Shown in pieces: positions 18,464-27,898 of a DNA stretch of 64,000 nucleotides. The stretch covers positions 2,294,001 to 2,358,000 of the forward strand of contig NZ_CP089096.1 in the NCBI RefSeq assembly GCF_021172165.1, given 5' to 3'. Source of the stretch: Flavobacterium channae (GTDB lineage Bacteria; Bacteroidota; Bacteroidia; Flavobacteriales; Flavobacteriaceae). A program made the translations under genes and the position numbers. How positions within the stretch are numbered: the stretch's first letter is position 1; each line of letters begins with the position of its first letter. The notes beneath the pieces were generated by a model. The model saw only the letters and a list, made by a program, of their open reading frames with translations, searched no databases and had not been told where the DNA came from.

Positions 18464-18525
18464 TAAAAGTTAAACTTTTATATATTAATAGTATTACTAT
18501 TATATTTGCAATAATAAATATTGCA
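18464..18525 (+). promoter_or_regulatory. TetR operon promoter with two matching palindromic operators
   Basis: Two perfect 17-bp palindromes share the form TAAWAGT-N3-ACTWTTA: 18464-18480 (half-site TAAAAGT) and 18486-18502 (half-site TAATAGT). Their centres are 22 bp apart, two helical turns. A TATATTTG -7 box at 18501-18508 overlaps the second. A further inverted repeat, TGCAATA-N5-TATTGCA (18507-18525), fills the leader up to the ATG at 18528. The arrangement fits autorepression by the TetR protein encoded directly downstream. Confidence 0.75.
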
Positions 18526-18527
18526 TT

Positions 18528-19199
18528 ATGAGTAATTTTCTTTCTAATATTAAAATAACAGTAAACCAAAAACTGTATTTAAAAGACCCTGAAACTTCAG
18601 AACTTGGTCGTAATATTTTAAAAAATAGCATTTTATTAATTGACGAAATTGGATTTGAAGCTTTCACTTTTAAAAAATTAGGAGAAAGAATTCAATCGAA
18701 TGAAAGTTCTATTTATCGATATTTTGAAAACAAACACAAGCTTTTAGTTTATTTAACTTCTTGGTATTGGTCTTGGATAGAATATCGTATGGCATTTGCA
18801 ACCACAAATGTTTCCAATCCAATTGAAAAATTAGAAAAGGCTATCAAATTAGTCACTGAAAATGTTGTTGATGACAATGCCACTCCACATATTAATGAAG
18901 AAGTTTTAAACAGAATCATTGTGGAAGAATTTACTAAAACATTAATGACGAAAGAAGTTGACAACGAAAACAAAGAAGGTTTCTTCTTAGTTTACAAAAG
19001 AGTCATTAATCAAATAACAACCATAATTCAAGAAGTTAACCCACAATATCCGTATGCAAAAAGTTTAGCTTCTAGCATTGTAGAAGGTTCTTTACATCAA
19101 CATTTCTTGAAAAATCATTTAAAAACGATAACCAATTTATCTGAAAAAGAATGCGCAGTGGATTTCTATACAGATATGGCTAAAAAAATACTACTATGA
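18528..19199 (+). CDS. TetR/AcrR-family transcriptional regulator
   Basis: A 223-residue regulator. The N-terminal helix-turn-helix is visible as LIDEIGFEAFTFKKLGERIQ followed by SNESSIYRYFENKHKLLVYL, the TetR signature with the conserved YxYFxxK (YRYFENK, residues ~65-71). The helical C-terminal ligand-binding domain has no recognisable ligand motif. Two palindromes lie over its promoter. Its stop overlaps the start of the ABC gene by 4 nt (ATGA), so regulator and exporter form one operon; the likely role is ligand-dependent repression of the efflux/secretion genes. Confidence 0.9.
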   Translation: MSNFLSNIKITVNQKLYLKDPETSELGRNILKNSILLIDEIGFEAFTFKKLGERIQSNESSIYRYFENKHKLLVYLTSWYWSWIEYRMAFATTNVSNPIEKLEKAIKLVTENVVDDNATPHINEEVLNRIIVEEFTKTLMTKEVDNENKEGFFLVYKRVINQITTIIQEVNPQYPYAKSLASSIVEGSLHQHFLKNHLKTITNLSEKECAVDFYTDMAKKILL

Positions 19200-20848
19200 C
19201 ACCATTAAAAAGATTTAAAAACCTTATTCTAATCGACAAACAAGATATTTATCAAATATTCTTGTATTCCATCATCGCTGGATTAATCAGTTTGTCTTTA
19301 CCATTAGGAATTCAATCCATTATCAATTTTATACAAGCCGGAAAAGTAAGCACTTCTTGGATTGTATTGGTAATCATAGTTGTATTAGGTGTAGCTTTTG
19401 TAGGTTTATTAAGAATCATGCAATTTAGAATTACCGAAAACTTACAACAAAAGATATTTGTTCGTTCTTCATTTGAATTTGCCTATCGTTTCCCAAAAAT
19501 TAAATTTAACGAATTACACAGTCAATATCCTCCAGAATTAGCCAATCGCTTTTTTGATACTCTAACTGTACAAAAAGGATTTACTAAATTGTTATTAGAT
19601 ATTTCGGGAGCAGCTTTGCAAATATTTTTTGGAATTATATTGCTATCCTTATATCATTCCTTCTTTATATTCTTCGGAATTGTATTACTTCTTTTGTTGT
19701 ATTTAATCTTTAAAATGAATTTCAATAGCGGATTAGAAACAAGTTTAAAAGAATCAAAATACAAATATAAAGTCGCACATTGGTTACAAGAAATAGCTAG
19801 AAATCACTTAAGTTTTAAAAGTAATTCTATTTTCAACTTTTCACTTCATAAGAATGACAAATTGGTAAATGAATATTTAAAACAAAGAGAAAGTCATTTT
19901 CAAGTTTTATTAAAACAATTTATTCAGCTTACTGGATTTAAAATTATAATCACGGCAGGTTTATTGATTATTGGTGGACTTTTAGTTATTAACCAACAAA
20001 TGAATATTGGACAATTTGTTGCAGCTGAAATTGTTATCTTAAGTATTATCACAGCGGTTGAAAAATTGTTTTCAGGATTAGAATTGTTTTATGACGTTTT
20101 AACTTCCTTAGAAAAATTGGGTTCTGTAGTGGATTTAGAATTGGAAGAAGATATTGAAAATTCAAACTACTTGGTCGATAAAAACAAAATTGTTATTGAA
20201 ACTGAAAATGTTTCGTTTATCTATCCAAAAGCTGATAAAGAAATTTTGAAAAATGTAAGCTTAAGCATACAACCAAAACAACATACACTTATTCTAGGCG
20301 AAAATGGATCAGGAAAAACGACTTTAATACGATTGTTAGCTCGTTTAATTGAACCTACATCAGGAAGTATTTTCATAAACAACACAAATTATAAAAAATA
20401 CTCATCAGACGAATATCGTTCAAAAATAGGGATAATTACAGCTCATGAAATGCCTTTTGAAGGAACTATTTTAGAAAACATTACATGTAATAACCCTGAA
20501 GTAAAAATGGAAACGGTTTTTGAATTGGTAGAAAAACTAAAGCTAACAGAAATTATAAAATCGTTACCAAAAGGATTAGATACGCGAATTTCTTCTGAAG
20601 GAAAACAAATTAACTCTTCAACTATTCAGAAAATTGTTTTGGCAAGATGTATCATCAATCAACCTAAATTATTGTTTTTAGAAAATCCTTTAGACAAATC
20701 AGACGAACAAAGTTGTAGAGAAATTTTAGATTATTTAATAGACGAAAAACATCCTTGGACAATAATTGTAAGTAGTAAAAACAGTTATTGGAAACAAATT
20801 TGTAAACAAACTATTCTTTTAGACAAAGGAGAATTAAAATCTTTATAA
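19196..20848 (+). CDS. ABC transporter transmembrane-ATPase protein with degenerate nucleotide-binding domain
   Basis: A 550-residue half-transporter: ~6 membrane helices (residues ~15-310), then an ATPase domain from ~330. There is no C39 peptidase domain. Walker A is intact (GENGSGKTT, 368-376) and an aromatic A-loop (FIYP) is present. The other catalytic elements are altered: Q-loop Gln replaced by Ala (A416), signature LSGGQ reads INSST (472-476), Walker B DE reads EN (496-497), and the H-switch His is Ser (S527). In known ABC ATPases these changes prevent or greatly slow hydrolysis. Together with the HlyD and TolC genes it looks like a type I secretion or efflux unit, but may be powered or gated atypically. 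Confidence 0.9.
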   Translation: MTPLKRFKNLILIDKQDIYQIFLYSIIAGLISLSLPLGIQSIINFIQAGKVSTSWIVLVIIVVLGVAFVGLLRIMQFRITENLQQKIFVRSSFEFAYRFPKIKFNELHSQYPPELANRFFDTLTVQKGFTKLLLDISGAALQIFFGIILLSLYHSFFIFFGIVLLLLLYLIFKMNFNSGLETSLKESKYKYKVAHWLQEIARNHLSFKSNSIFNFSLHKNDKLVNEYLKQRESHFQVLLKQFIQLTGFKIIITAGLLIIGGLLVINQQMNIGQFVAAEIVILSIITAVEKLFSGLELFYDVLTSLEKLGSVVDLELEEDIENSNYLVDKNKIVIETENVSFIYPKADKEILKNVSLSIQPKQHTLILGENGSGKTTLIRLLARLIEPTSGSIFINNTNYKKYSSDEYRSKIGIITAHEMPFEGTILENITCNNPEVKMETVFELVEKLKLTEIIKSLPKGLDTRISSEGKQINSSTIQKIVLARCIINQPKLLFLENPLDKSDEQSCREILDYLIDEKHPWTIIVSSKNSYWKQICKQTILLDKGELKSL

Positions 20849-20851
20849 GAC

Positions 20852-22198
20852 ATGCTTAACATAACTAAAAATAGAATTGACAAATTTGTAAAAATTGAAC
20901 AATTCAAATCGACACAAATTTTTAAAGAGCAAAGGCATTACAAAGTAATTCGAAAAATTATTTGGGCATTTGTAATATTAGTGATTTTGTTTTTATTTCT
21001 GCCTTGGACACAAAATATTCAAGGTCATGGAAATGTAACAACTTTAAAACCAAATCAACGACCACAAACCATTCAAACTGTAATTGCAGGTAAAATTGAA
21101 AAATGGTATGTAAACGAAGGTGATTTTGTAAAAAAAGGAGATACCATTCTGTTTATTTCCGAAATCAAAGAAGATTACTTAGACCCTAATTTAATTGAAA
21201 ATACAGGCAATCAAGTTAAAGCAAAAGAAAATGCTGTTATATCTTATGCTGACAAAGTAAAAGCTTTAGAAGCACAAATGAGTGCTATTCAAAACGAAAA
21301 AAACTTAAAATTAAAACAGGCTCAAAACAAATTAAAACAAGCATATTTAAAAGTTCAAAGTGATAGTATTGATTTTGAAGCTAGCAAAACCCAACTTAAA
21401 ATAGCACAAACGCAGTATACTCGTTCTGTTAATTTAAACAAAGAAGGTTTAAAACCAATGACAGATGTTGAAGAAAAGCGAATGAAATTACAAGAAACAG
21501 AAGCAAAAATTATTACGCAAGAAAACAAATTCATAACAAGCAAAAACGAAGTATTAAATGCTACTATGGAATTGAATCGTATAAGTGCTGAATATGCGGA
21601 AAAAAATGCCAAAGCTAGTAGCGATAAGCAAACTGCTATGAGTTCGCAATTTGACACAGAAGCACAGGTTAATAAATTAAAAAACCAATACAAAAACTAC
21701 CAAATAAGAAATGGTTTGTATTATATCACGGCACCTCAAGACGGATATATAAATAAAGCATTGCAATCAGGAATTGGAGAAACTATTAAAGAAGGAACAT
21801 CTATTGTTAGTATTATGCCAGCCAATTATGACATTGCTGTTGAAACATACATAGACCCTATGGATTTTCCATTAATAAATAAAGGCGAAAAAGTTCGTGT
21901 TTGGTTTGATGGATGGCCAACAATTGTATTTAACGGATGGCCAGGAGTTTCCTATGGAACTTTTGGTGGAGTTATTGTTGCCAAAGAAAATTTCATTAGT
22001 GCTAACGGAAAGTATCGAGTTTTGATTGCTCCAGATCCTGAAGATAAAAAATGGCCAGAACAACTAAGCATTGGAGCCGGAACGCAAACAATAGCGTTAC
22101 TTGATGATGTACCAATTTGGTTTGAAATATGGAGAACATTAAACGGTTTCCCACCAAACTTTTATCAACCTACAACAACTGAAAACATAAAAAAATAA
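20852..22198 (+). CDS. HlyD-family membrane fusion (periplasmic adaptor) protein
   Basis: A 448-residue adaptor: cytoplasmic N-terminus, one transmembrane helix (~residues 35-52), a biotinyl-lipoyl-like half-motif (IAGKIEKWYVNEGDFVKKGDTI), a long coiled-coil hairpin (~130-275, rich in K/E/Q), the second lipoyl half (ITAPQDGYINK) and a C-terminal beta-barrel domain. The odd tryptophan-rich VWFDGWPTIVFNGWPG lies in the barrel. HlyD proteins link an inner-membrane pump to TolC. It starts 3 bp after the ABC stop and ends overlapping the TolC gene by one base. Confidence 0.92.
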   Translation: MLNITKNRIDKFVKIEQFKSTQIFKEQRHYKVIRKIIWAFVILVILFLFLPWTQNIQGHGNVTTLKPNQRPQTIQTVIAGKIEKWYVNEGDFVKKGDTILFISEIKEDYLDPNLIENTGNQVKAKENAVISYADKVKALEAQMSAIQNEKNLKLKQAQNKLKQAYLKVQSDSIDFEASKTQLKIAQTQYTRSVNLNKEGLKPMTDVEEKRMKLQETEAKIITQENKFITSKNEVLNATMELNRISAEYAEKNAKASSDKQTAMSSQFDTEAQVNKLKNQYKNYQIRNGLYYITAPQDGYINKALQSGIGETIKEGTSIVSIMPANYDIAVETYIDPMDFPLINKGEKVRVWFDGWPTIVFNGWPGVSYGTFGGVIVAKENFISANGKYRVLIAPDPEDKKWPEQLSIGAGTQTIALLDDVPIWFEIWRTLNGFPPNFYQPTTTENIKK

Positions 22199-23586
22199 TG
22201 AAATCAAGACAATTTCAACTATTTATTTTCATTTTTTGGAGTTTGAATTTACTAAGTCAAAACACATCTAACGAATTCAGCTTTAATGAATTTCTAGGAT
22301 ATGTGAAAAAATACCATCCTTTAGTAAAACAAGCCGATTTAAAACTTAATGAAGCTCAGGCAAATTTGATGCTTGCACGTGGTGCTTTCGATCCAAAAAT
22401 TGAAGTAGATTATAATAAAAAGCAATTTAAAGACAATGAATATTATTCGATTTTAAATAGCAGTTTTAAAATCCCAACATGGTATGGAATTGAATTAAAA
22501 GCAGGCTTTGACAATGCTGAAGGAATTTATGTAAATCCTGAAAACACGTTACCTAATAGTGGATTAACTTCTTTAGGGATTTCAGTTCCAGTTGGACAAG
22601 GCTTGTTTATCAATCAAAGAATGGCCGACATTAGAAAAGCTAAAATTGTTACCAGTTTAAATACTGCAGAAAGAAATCTTAAAGCAGTCGAAGTAATTCA
22701 TGATGCAGCAATAAGTTATTTTAATTGGAAAAGAAGTCATGATGAAGTAAAACTTTACGAAGAATACTTAGAAAATGCTTTGATACGATATAATGGTGTT
22801 GCTAAATTAATTAGTGAAGGAGACAAACCTGCCATTGATAGTGTTGAAGCTGGAATTGTCGTAAAAACAAGAAAGTTAAACTTAGAAGAAGCCAAATTAA
22901 AATTCACAAAAGCAAGGCTAGAACTTTCAAATTATTTATGGCTTGAAAACAACATCCCATTAGAATTAAACGAAAATTTGTATCCTGAAAACTTATTATC
23001 AAAAACAATAAAAGAAACGCTTAAAATTAACGAATTCAATGAGATAGATTTAAACAATCATCCAAAAATTAAAGCTTTAGATGCAAAAATTGCGATACTA
23101 AATGTAGAAAGAAAATTAAAAGTGAATGCTTTGTTACCAAAATTAGATTTGAGTTACAATTATTTGTCTGAACCAAGTTATATTGATAATTATCGATTTG
23201 AAGATTATAAAATTGGGCTAAACTTTTCATTCCCATTATTTTTGAGAAAAGAACGTGGTAGCTTAAAATTAACCAAATTAAAAATTCAAGATTCCGAATT
23301 TGGTTTGCAATTTGAACGTAAAAATTTAGAAAATAAAATAAAAGTACAACAGCAAGAAATAATATCAATTGAAAAACAGCAGGATTATAATACTAAGCTT
23401 ATTAATGATTACGTTACCTTATTGAATGCTGAAGACCGATTGTTTGAAATGGGAGAAAGTTCTTTATTTGTAATTAACTCAAGAGAAAACGCTTTAGTTT
23501 CGTCGCAAATAAATGGAATTTCATTAGAAAACAGATATTTAAATGCAGTTATTGGATTATTCAAAACACAAGCAAATCCTAATTAA
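22198..23586 (+). CDS. TolC-family outer-membrane channel protein
   Basis: A 462-residue protein with a signal peptide (cleavage after LLSQ, ~residue 21) and the TolC/OEP duplicated pattern of long alpha-helices: YVKKYHPLVKQADLKLNEAQANLMLARGAFDPKI in the first repeat and LNNHPKIKALDAKIAILNVERKLKVNALLPKLD in the second. TolC trimers form the outer-membrane and periplasmic exit duct. The start overlaps the HlyD stop (TAATG), completing a TetR-ABC-HlyD-TolC operon. No terminator hairpin is evident before the next gene. Confidence 0.93.
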   Translation: MKSRQFQLFIFIFWSLNLLSQNTSNEFSFNEFLGYVKKYHPLVKQADLKLNEAQANLMLARGAFDPKIEVDYNKKQFKDNEYYSILNSSFKIPTWYGIELKAGFDNAEGIYVNPENTLPNSGLTSLGISVPVGQGLFINQRMADIRKAKIVTSLNTAERNLKAVEVIHDAAISYFNWKRSHDEVKLYEEYLENALIRYNGVAKLISEGDKPAIDSVEAGIVVKTRKLNLEEAKLKFTKARLELSNYLWLENNIPLELNENLYPENLLSKTIKETLKINEFNEIDLNNHPKIKALDAKIAILNVERKLKVNALLPKLDLSYNYLSEPSYIDNYRFEDYKIGLNFSFPLFLRKERGSLKLTKLKIQDSEFGLQFERKNLENKIKVQQQEIISIEKQQDYNTKLINDYVTLLNAEDRLFEMGESSLFVINSRENALVSSQINGISLENRYLNAVIGLFKTQANPN

Positions 23587-23664
23587 AATCAACAAAAAAT
23601 AAGTAATTCGTTTTATTTATAACTATTCATTTAAAAATTAATAAATTAGCGACCCCAAACTATT

Positions 23665-26600
23665 ATGATGAAAAAAACAGTTTCTATTTTATTAATTTGC
23701 TTTCTATTCCTGAGCTATAACCTTTATAGTCAAGGAGGAGCGTCTTCATGTGCTCAATTAGCAGCAAATCCAACAGCCTACCAATCTTGTGCAACAAACG
23801 TTCCTTTTAGCAGTTCTGTTGGAGGAAATAGTGAAAGTTTTAATTCAAGTTGTATTCCTACACAATATGTAGGACCAACTTGGTTTTTTATTGAAATTGA
23901 CACTCCAGGAAATGTCGTATTACAAATTAGTCAGCGAAATTTAAGTGGCGTTGGTACTGATGTTGATTTTGTATTATGGGGTCCTTTTCAAAATTTAAAT
24001 AACATTTGTAGTCAACTTATTCCTGCTAACGAAGTTGATTGTAGTTATTTACCTGATGCTGTTGAAACAGTTAACATTCCAAACAGTAGTGCAGGTGATT
24101 TATACGTTATTGTAATAGATAATTATTCGGGACAACCAGGAAATATTACCGTATCGCAAACTGGAGGAACTGGAAGTACGAATTGTGACTTCCTTTCTTC
24201 GGTAACTTTAAATAATACAGATGGTTCTCTTTTAACTACTTTAGACTATTGCAAACCTGACACTAAAGAAATTGTCGCAACAATTGACATTACTGATTTT
24301 CCAGGATCACCAAGTAATCTTAGATTTAACTATACTTGGTATAAAGATGGTGTTCAAATAAGCACAGTTTCAAATTCTACGTCAGCAACAAATAGTATTA
24401 CAGTAACTGAAAGTGGCATTTATAAAGTTGTTACTACAGCATATGACATTACGGTAAATCCGAGTGGGAATACGACTGGATTAAGAGAAAGTGAAGCTAC
24501 AGCAGATTTAAAATTCCACGTAAAACCAGATGTAAGTATTACCAATACTAATACGGTTTGTTTAAATACAAACCCAATATTATCATCTACAATTATAAAC
24601 AATGCCGATTTAGACTCAACTGTTGACGTTTTAAATTATCAATGGTATCGCAACAATGTATTAGTAAACGGAGCTACTACAAATAGCTTCACTCCTACTT
24701 TACCTGGTGATTATTTTGTAAGAGTAAGTAATTTACCTTGTTCTGTAACCGATTCGAATGTAATCCGAATAATAGCGAATCCAAATGTTCAAATTTCATC
24801 TAATACTACTATTTGTGAAAATGACAGCTACACAATTACTTCATCAAATACAAATGCAGGAATTAATAGTGGTTTAAGTTATCAATGGTTTAAAGATGGT
24901 GTTGCCATTTTGGGCGCAACAAATGCTGCTTATATAGTAAACAAATTCAATCAAGCTCTAAATACAACTTCACAGTATTATTTAGAAACGACTGAACAAG
25001 GAACTTGTAATAATATTTCCAACACTGTTTCAATTACTATTAATGCACAACCAATAATTAATACTGCTTTAACAACTTTGGAACAATGTGATTACATCAA
25101 CAATACTCTAGATGGAATTGCAGAAACCAACTTATTACAATTGTATAATTATTTTACTAATAACACTCCTGGATTAACTCTTTATTTTTATTCAGATATT
25201 GCGTTAACACAGTTAATCAACAATCCTTCAAACTACATTAATACAAGTTCACCTTTTACACAAAATATTTATGTAAAAGCAGTTAATGAAAATGTAGTTC
25301 CAAATTGTACTTCAGCTGGGATTGGTAATTTTGTTTTACAAATTAATCCAACAAGCGTTGCTAATTATCCTGACATTCCTGCTGTATGCCCTGAATTGAA
25401 TCAAAATTTCGGCTTCATCAATTTTGATGCTCAACGTGTTTTAATAAAAAATACATATTTCCCAAGTTCTGATGTATCAATTTCGTTTCATTTGACTACT
25501 TCGGATGCTTCAACAGGATTAAACGGACTAACAAATGCTAGTCAAATTCCTGTTGGAACAACTTTAATTTACACAAGAGTTATTTCGAACACAACACAAA
25601 GTTGTGAAGGAATTGGTACATTTAACGTAGTTGTAATTCAAGCGCCGTTACAAAACACAATAAATAATGAGTCTTTATGTCTTTTAGATTCGTATTTATT
25701 AAACAGTAAAGATGGAGAAGCACTTGCTGGACAAAACCCAACAGTTGTAGCTTCTTATTTCAATACTTTTGATAATGCACGTGATAATGTTTTAGTAATT
25801 AACAAAAATGTTTCACTACCATTAACTTTAGGAACTAGAACAATATTTGTTCGTTTGTTTGATTCTCTAACAGGATGTTTTTCAGTTGTAAGTTCTAATA
25901 TTACGGTTTTCCCAAATCCAACAATTATACAGCCTTCTCCAATCCGTCATTGTGGAGATACAACTGCTGCTTTTGATTTGAATAGTAGAATTAATCAAAT
26001 AACAAATGGCAACACTAACTATCAAGTAACTTTTTATGCAAATAATGCCGATTTAGTAGCAAACAATCCAATTGCAACACCTGATAGCTATACTAGTGCA
26101 ACTGCAACAATTATTTGTAAAGTTGTAGATCCAACTAACTTTTCATGTGCGGCAACTACTACTTTAAATTTAGTTGTGATGTCACTTCCTGGAAGCAATT
26201 CAAACCCAACACCAATTGAATTATGTAACGATTCTGGCTTTGAATATTTTGATTTAACAACTAGAGAATTACAAATGGCTGGTGCTACACCAGTTAACAC
26301 AATTGCTTTTAGATATTACAAAGAATTAGTGGATGCATTAGCAAATGGAAATGCAAACAGAATTTCTAATCCAAACAACTTTTTAAATACAACTATTAAC
26401 TTCCAAAAAATATATGTTCGTTTGAACAGTAGAACAAACATTGATAGCGAAACCGGTGAATCTTGTTTTAAAATTTTAGAGTTAGATTTGCATGTAAGAC
26501 CTTACCCTTTCAATCATCTTTTAAACGAACCGTATACAATTTGTATTGACCAACTGAATAACATTACTTATCCGGTTGAGATTAAAACGCAATTAAACAG

Positions 26601-27270
26601 TACGGATTATATTTTTCAATGGTTTAATGGACACGATGCAATTCCTGGAAATGAAATTAGTGGTGAGACCAATTCTTCTTTTGTAACATCAACTGTAGGA
26701 TTATATTCTGTTCAAGTTACTAATATTTCTAATGCTGCAAACTGTTCGTCGATATTCAATTTAAGTACAGCAAACTCAATTGTACCAAATTCATTAACTA
26801 TTACACCAGATGAATTAATAGCTTTTGATACAGAAAATACAGTAACTGCAATTGTTGCCCCTGCATCACCTGATTATTTATATTCAATTGATGGAACTTA
26901 TTTCCAAGAAAGCAATGTGTTTACCAATATTCCTGGTGGGGATTACACCTTAACTGTAATCAATAAATTCGGATGTGGAGTTCTTACTGAAACGTTTACA
27001 ATTGTTGATTATCCAAATTACTTTACACCAAATGGCGATGGACATAATGACACTTGGAATATCAAAGGAAGTGCTGCATTAGATGCTGCTGTAATTCGAA
27101 TTTTTGATCGTTATGGGAAATTAATGAAACAAATAGACCCGAATGGTAATGGTTGGGATGGTACTTTTAACAACAAACCACTTCCTTCAACCGATTATTG
27201 GTTTACGATTGAATACACAAAAGACAATGTTACTAAAGAATTTAAAGGGCATTTTAGTTTAATAAGATAA
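23665..27270 (+). CDS. Giant secreted protein with T9SS type B (gliding-motility/CHU_C) C-terminal sorting domain
   Basis: A 1201-residue surface protein. The signal peptide is residues 1-23 (start ATGATG; either Met is possible). The N-terminal ~170 residues resemble a jelly-roll-like domain, followed by several Ig/PKD-like modules (YTWYKDGVQIS, YQWYRNNVLVNGA, YQWFKDGVAILGA, FQWFNGHDAIPG) and Cys-spaced repeats. The C-terminus, PNYFTPNGDGHNDTWNI to FKGHFSLIR, is the gliding-motility-associated type B sorting domain, targeting export by the type IX system. Probably an adhesin or surface matrix protein. It is monocistronic and ends at a strong bidirectional terminator. Confidence 0.93.
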   Translation: MMKKTVSILLICFLFLSYNLYSQGGASSCAQLAANPTAYQSCATNVPFSSSVGGNSESFNSSCIPTQYVGPTWFFIEIDTPGNVVLQISQRNLSGVGTDVDFVLWGPFQNLNNICSQLIPANEVDCSYLPDAVETVNIPNSSAGDLYVIVIDNYSGQPGNITVSQTGGTGSTNCDFLSSVTLNNTDGSLLTTLDYCKPDTKEIVATIDITDFPGSPSNLRFNYTWYKDGVQISTVSNSTSATNSITVTESGIYKVVTTAYDITVNPSGNTTGLRESEATADLKFHVKPDVSITNTNTVCLNTNPILSSTIINNADLDSTVDVLNYQWYRNNVLVNGATTNSFTPTLPGDYFVRVSNLPCSVTDSNVIRIIANPNVQISSNTTICENDSYTITSSNTNAGINSGLSYQWFKDGVAILGATNAAYIVNKFNQALNTTSQYYLETTEQGTCNNISNTVSITINAQPIINTALTTLEQCDYINNTLDGIAETNLLQLYNYFTNNTPGLTLYFYSDIALTQLINNPSNYINTSSPFTQNIYVKAVNENVVPNCTSAGIGNFVLQINPTSVANYPDIPAVCPELNQNFGFINFDAQRVLIKNTYFPSSDVSISFHLTTSDASTGLNGLTNASQIPVGTTLIYTRVISNTTQSCEGIGTFNVVVIQAPLQNTINNESLCLLDSYLLNSKDGEALAGQNPTVVASYFNTFDNARDNVLVINKNVSLPLTLGTRTIFVRLFDSLTGCFSVVSSNITVFPNPTIIQPSPIRHCGDTTAAFDLNSRINQITNGNTNYQVTFYANNADLVANNPIATPDSYTSATATIICKVVDPTNFSCAATTTLNLVVMSLPGSNSNPTPIELCNDSGFEYFDLTTRELQMAGATPVNTIAFRYYKELVDALANGNANRISNPNNFLNTTINFQKIYVRLNSRTNIDSETGESCFKILELDLHVRPYPFNHLLNEPYTICIDQLNNITYPVEIKTQLNSTDYIFQWFNGHDAIPGNEISGETNSSFVTSTVGLYSVQVTNISNAANCSSIFNLSTANSIVPNSLTITPDELIAFDTENTVTAIVAPASPDYLYSIDGTYFQESNVFTNIPGGDYTLTVINKFGCGVLTETFTIVDYPNYFTPNGDGHNDTWNIKGSAALDAAVIRIFDRYGKLMKQIDPNGNGWDGTFNNKPLPSTDYWFTIEYTKDNVTKEFKGHFSLIR

Positions 27271-27288
27271 TCTCAGAAAAGCACAAAT

Positions 27289-27319
27289 AAAAAAGCCTCC
27301 GTAAAACGGAGGCTTTTTT
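27289..27319. terminator. Bidirectional terminator between T9SS cargo and RRM genes
   Basis: A perfect 14-bp stem AAAAAAGCCTCCGT/ACGGAGGCTTTTTT with an AAA loop, between convergent genes, with A/T tracts on both sides. Confidence 0.92.
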
Positions 27320-27342
27320 GCGTTTTATATCCAAAAAATATA

Positions 27343-27678
27343 TTAATAACGACCTCTTGAGTTGTTATCTCTATTATTAGAATAACCACCTCTACTTCCA
27401 CCAGAGTTACGATCGAAACTTCTTCTTTCGCCTTCTGGTTTTGGTTCAGATTTGTTAACAACGATTTTTCTACCTTCGATAGTTCCACCGTTTAATTCGT
27501 CGATTGCTTTTTGAGCCTCAGCATCATTAGCCATTTCAACAAATCCAAATCCTTTACTTCTTCCGGTAAATTTATCAGAGATAATTTTAACTGATTCAAC
27601 AGCTCCATACTCTTCAAAATAACCTCTTAAATCTGCTTCCTCTACACTGAAAGGAAGACTTCCTACAAAAATGTTCAT
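27343..27678 (-). CDS. RRM-domain RNA-binding protein
   Basis: A 111-residue single RRM: RNP2 is IFVGSL (residues 3-8) and RNP1 is KGFGFVEM (~42-49). A Gly/Arg/Asn-rich tail (RGGYSNNRDNNSRGRY) follows, as in the small glycine-rich RNA-binding proteins common in Bacteroidetes and cyanobacteria, thought to act as RNA chaperones. A TACCTTTG box (27701-27708, minus strand) lies ~23 bp upstream, with TTG at 27725-27727. The 220-bp gap up to 27898 is extremely A/T-rich and shows no ORF or hairpin that I can support. Confidence 0.93.
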   Translation of the reverse strand: MNIFVGSLPFSVEEADLRGYFEEYGAVESVKIISDKFTGRSKGFGFVEMANDAEAQKAIDELNGGTIEGRKIVVNKSEPKPEGERRSFDRNSGGSRGGYSNNRDNNSRGRY

Positions 27679-27898
27679 CTATGAAAAATTTAATTCCCCA
27701 CAAAGGTAGACTATTTAATGTTGCCAAAAGGTTAAAGTTTGGTTTATTTTCAAAAACGAATCATTTTTTGTAAAAATTTAAAAATCAGATAGTTATTTTT
27801 TTAAAAAATTTTCAACAAGATTGCATTTTTTTTTAAAATATTAAAAACAAGAAAAAAAATATATGATTGTCTTTCTTGATTTTTTAACCTTGTTTTTA

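Noticed and set aside
27273..27488. 71-codon minus-strand ORF
   Set aside because: It lies in another frame of the RRM gene tail and its terminator; the Val/Glu-rich sequence is a shadow of the Gly/Arg-rich coding region.
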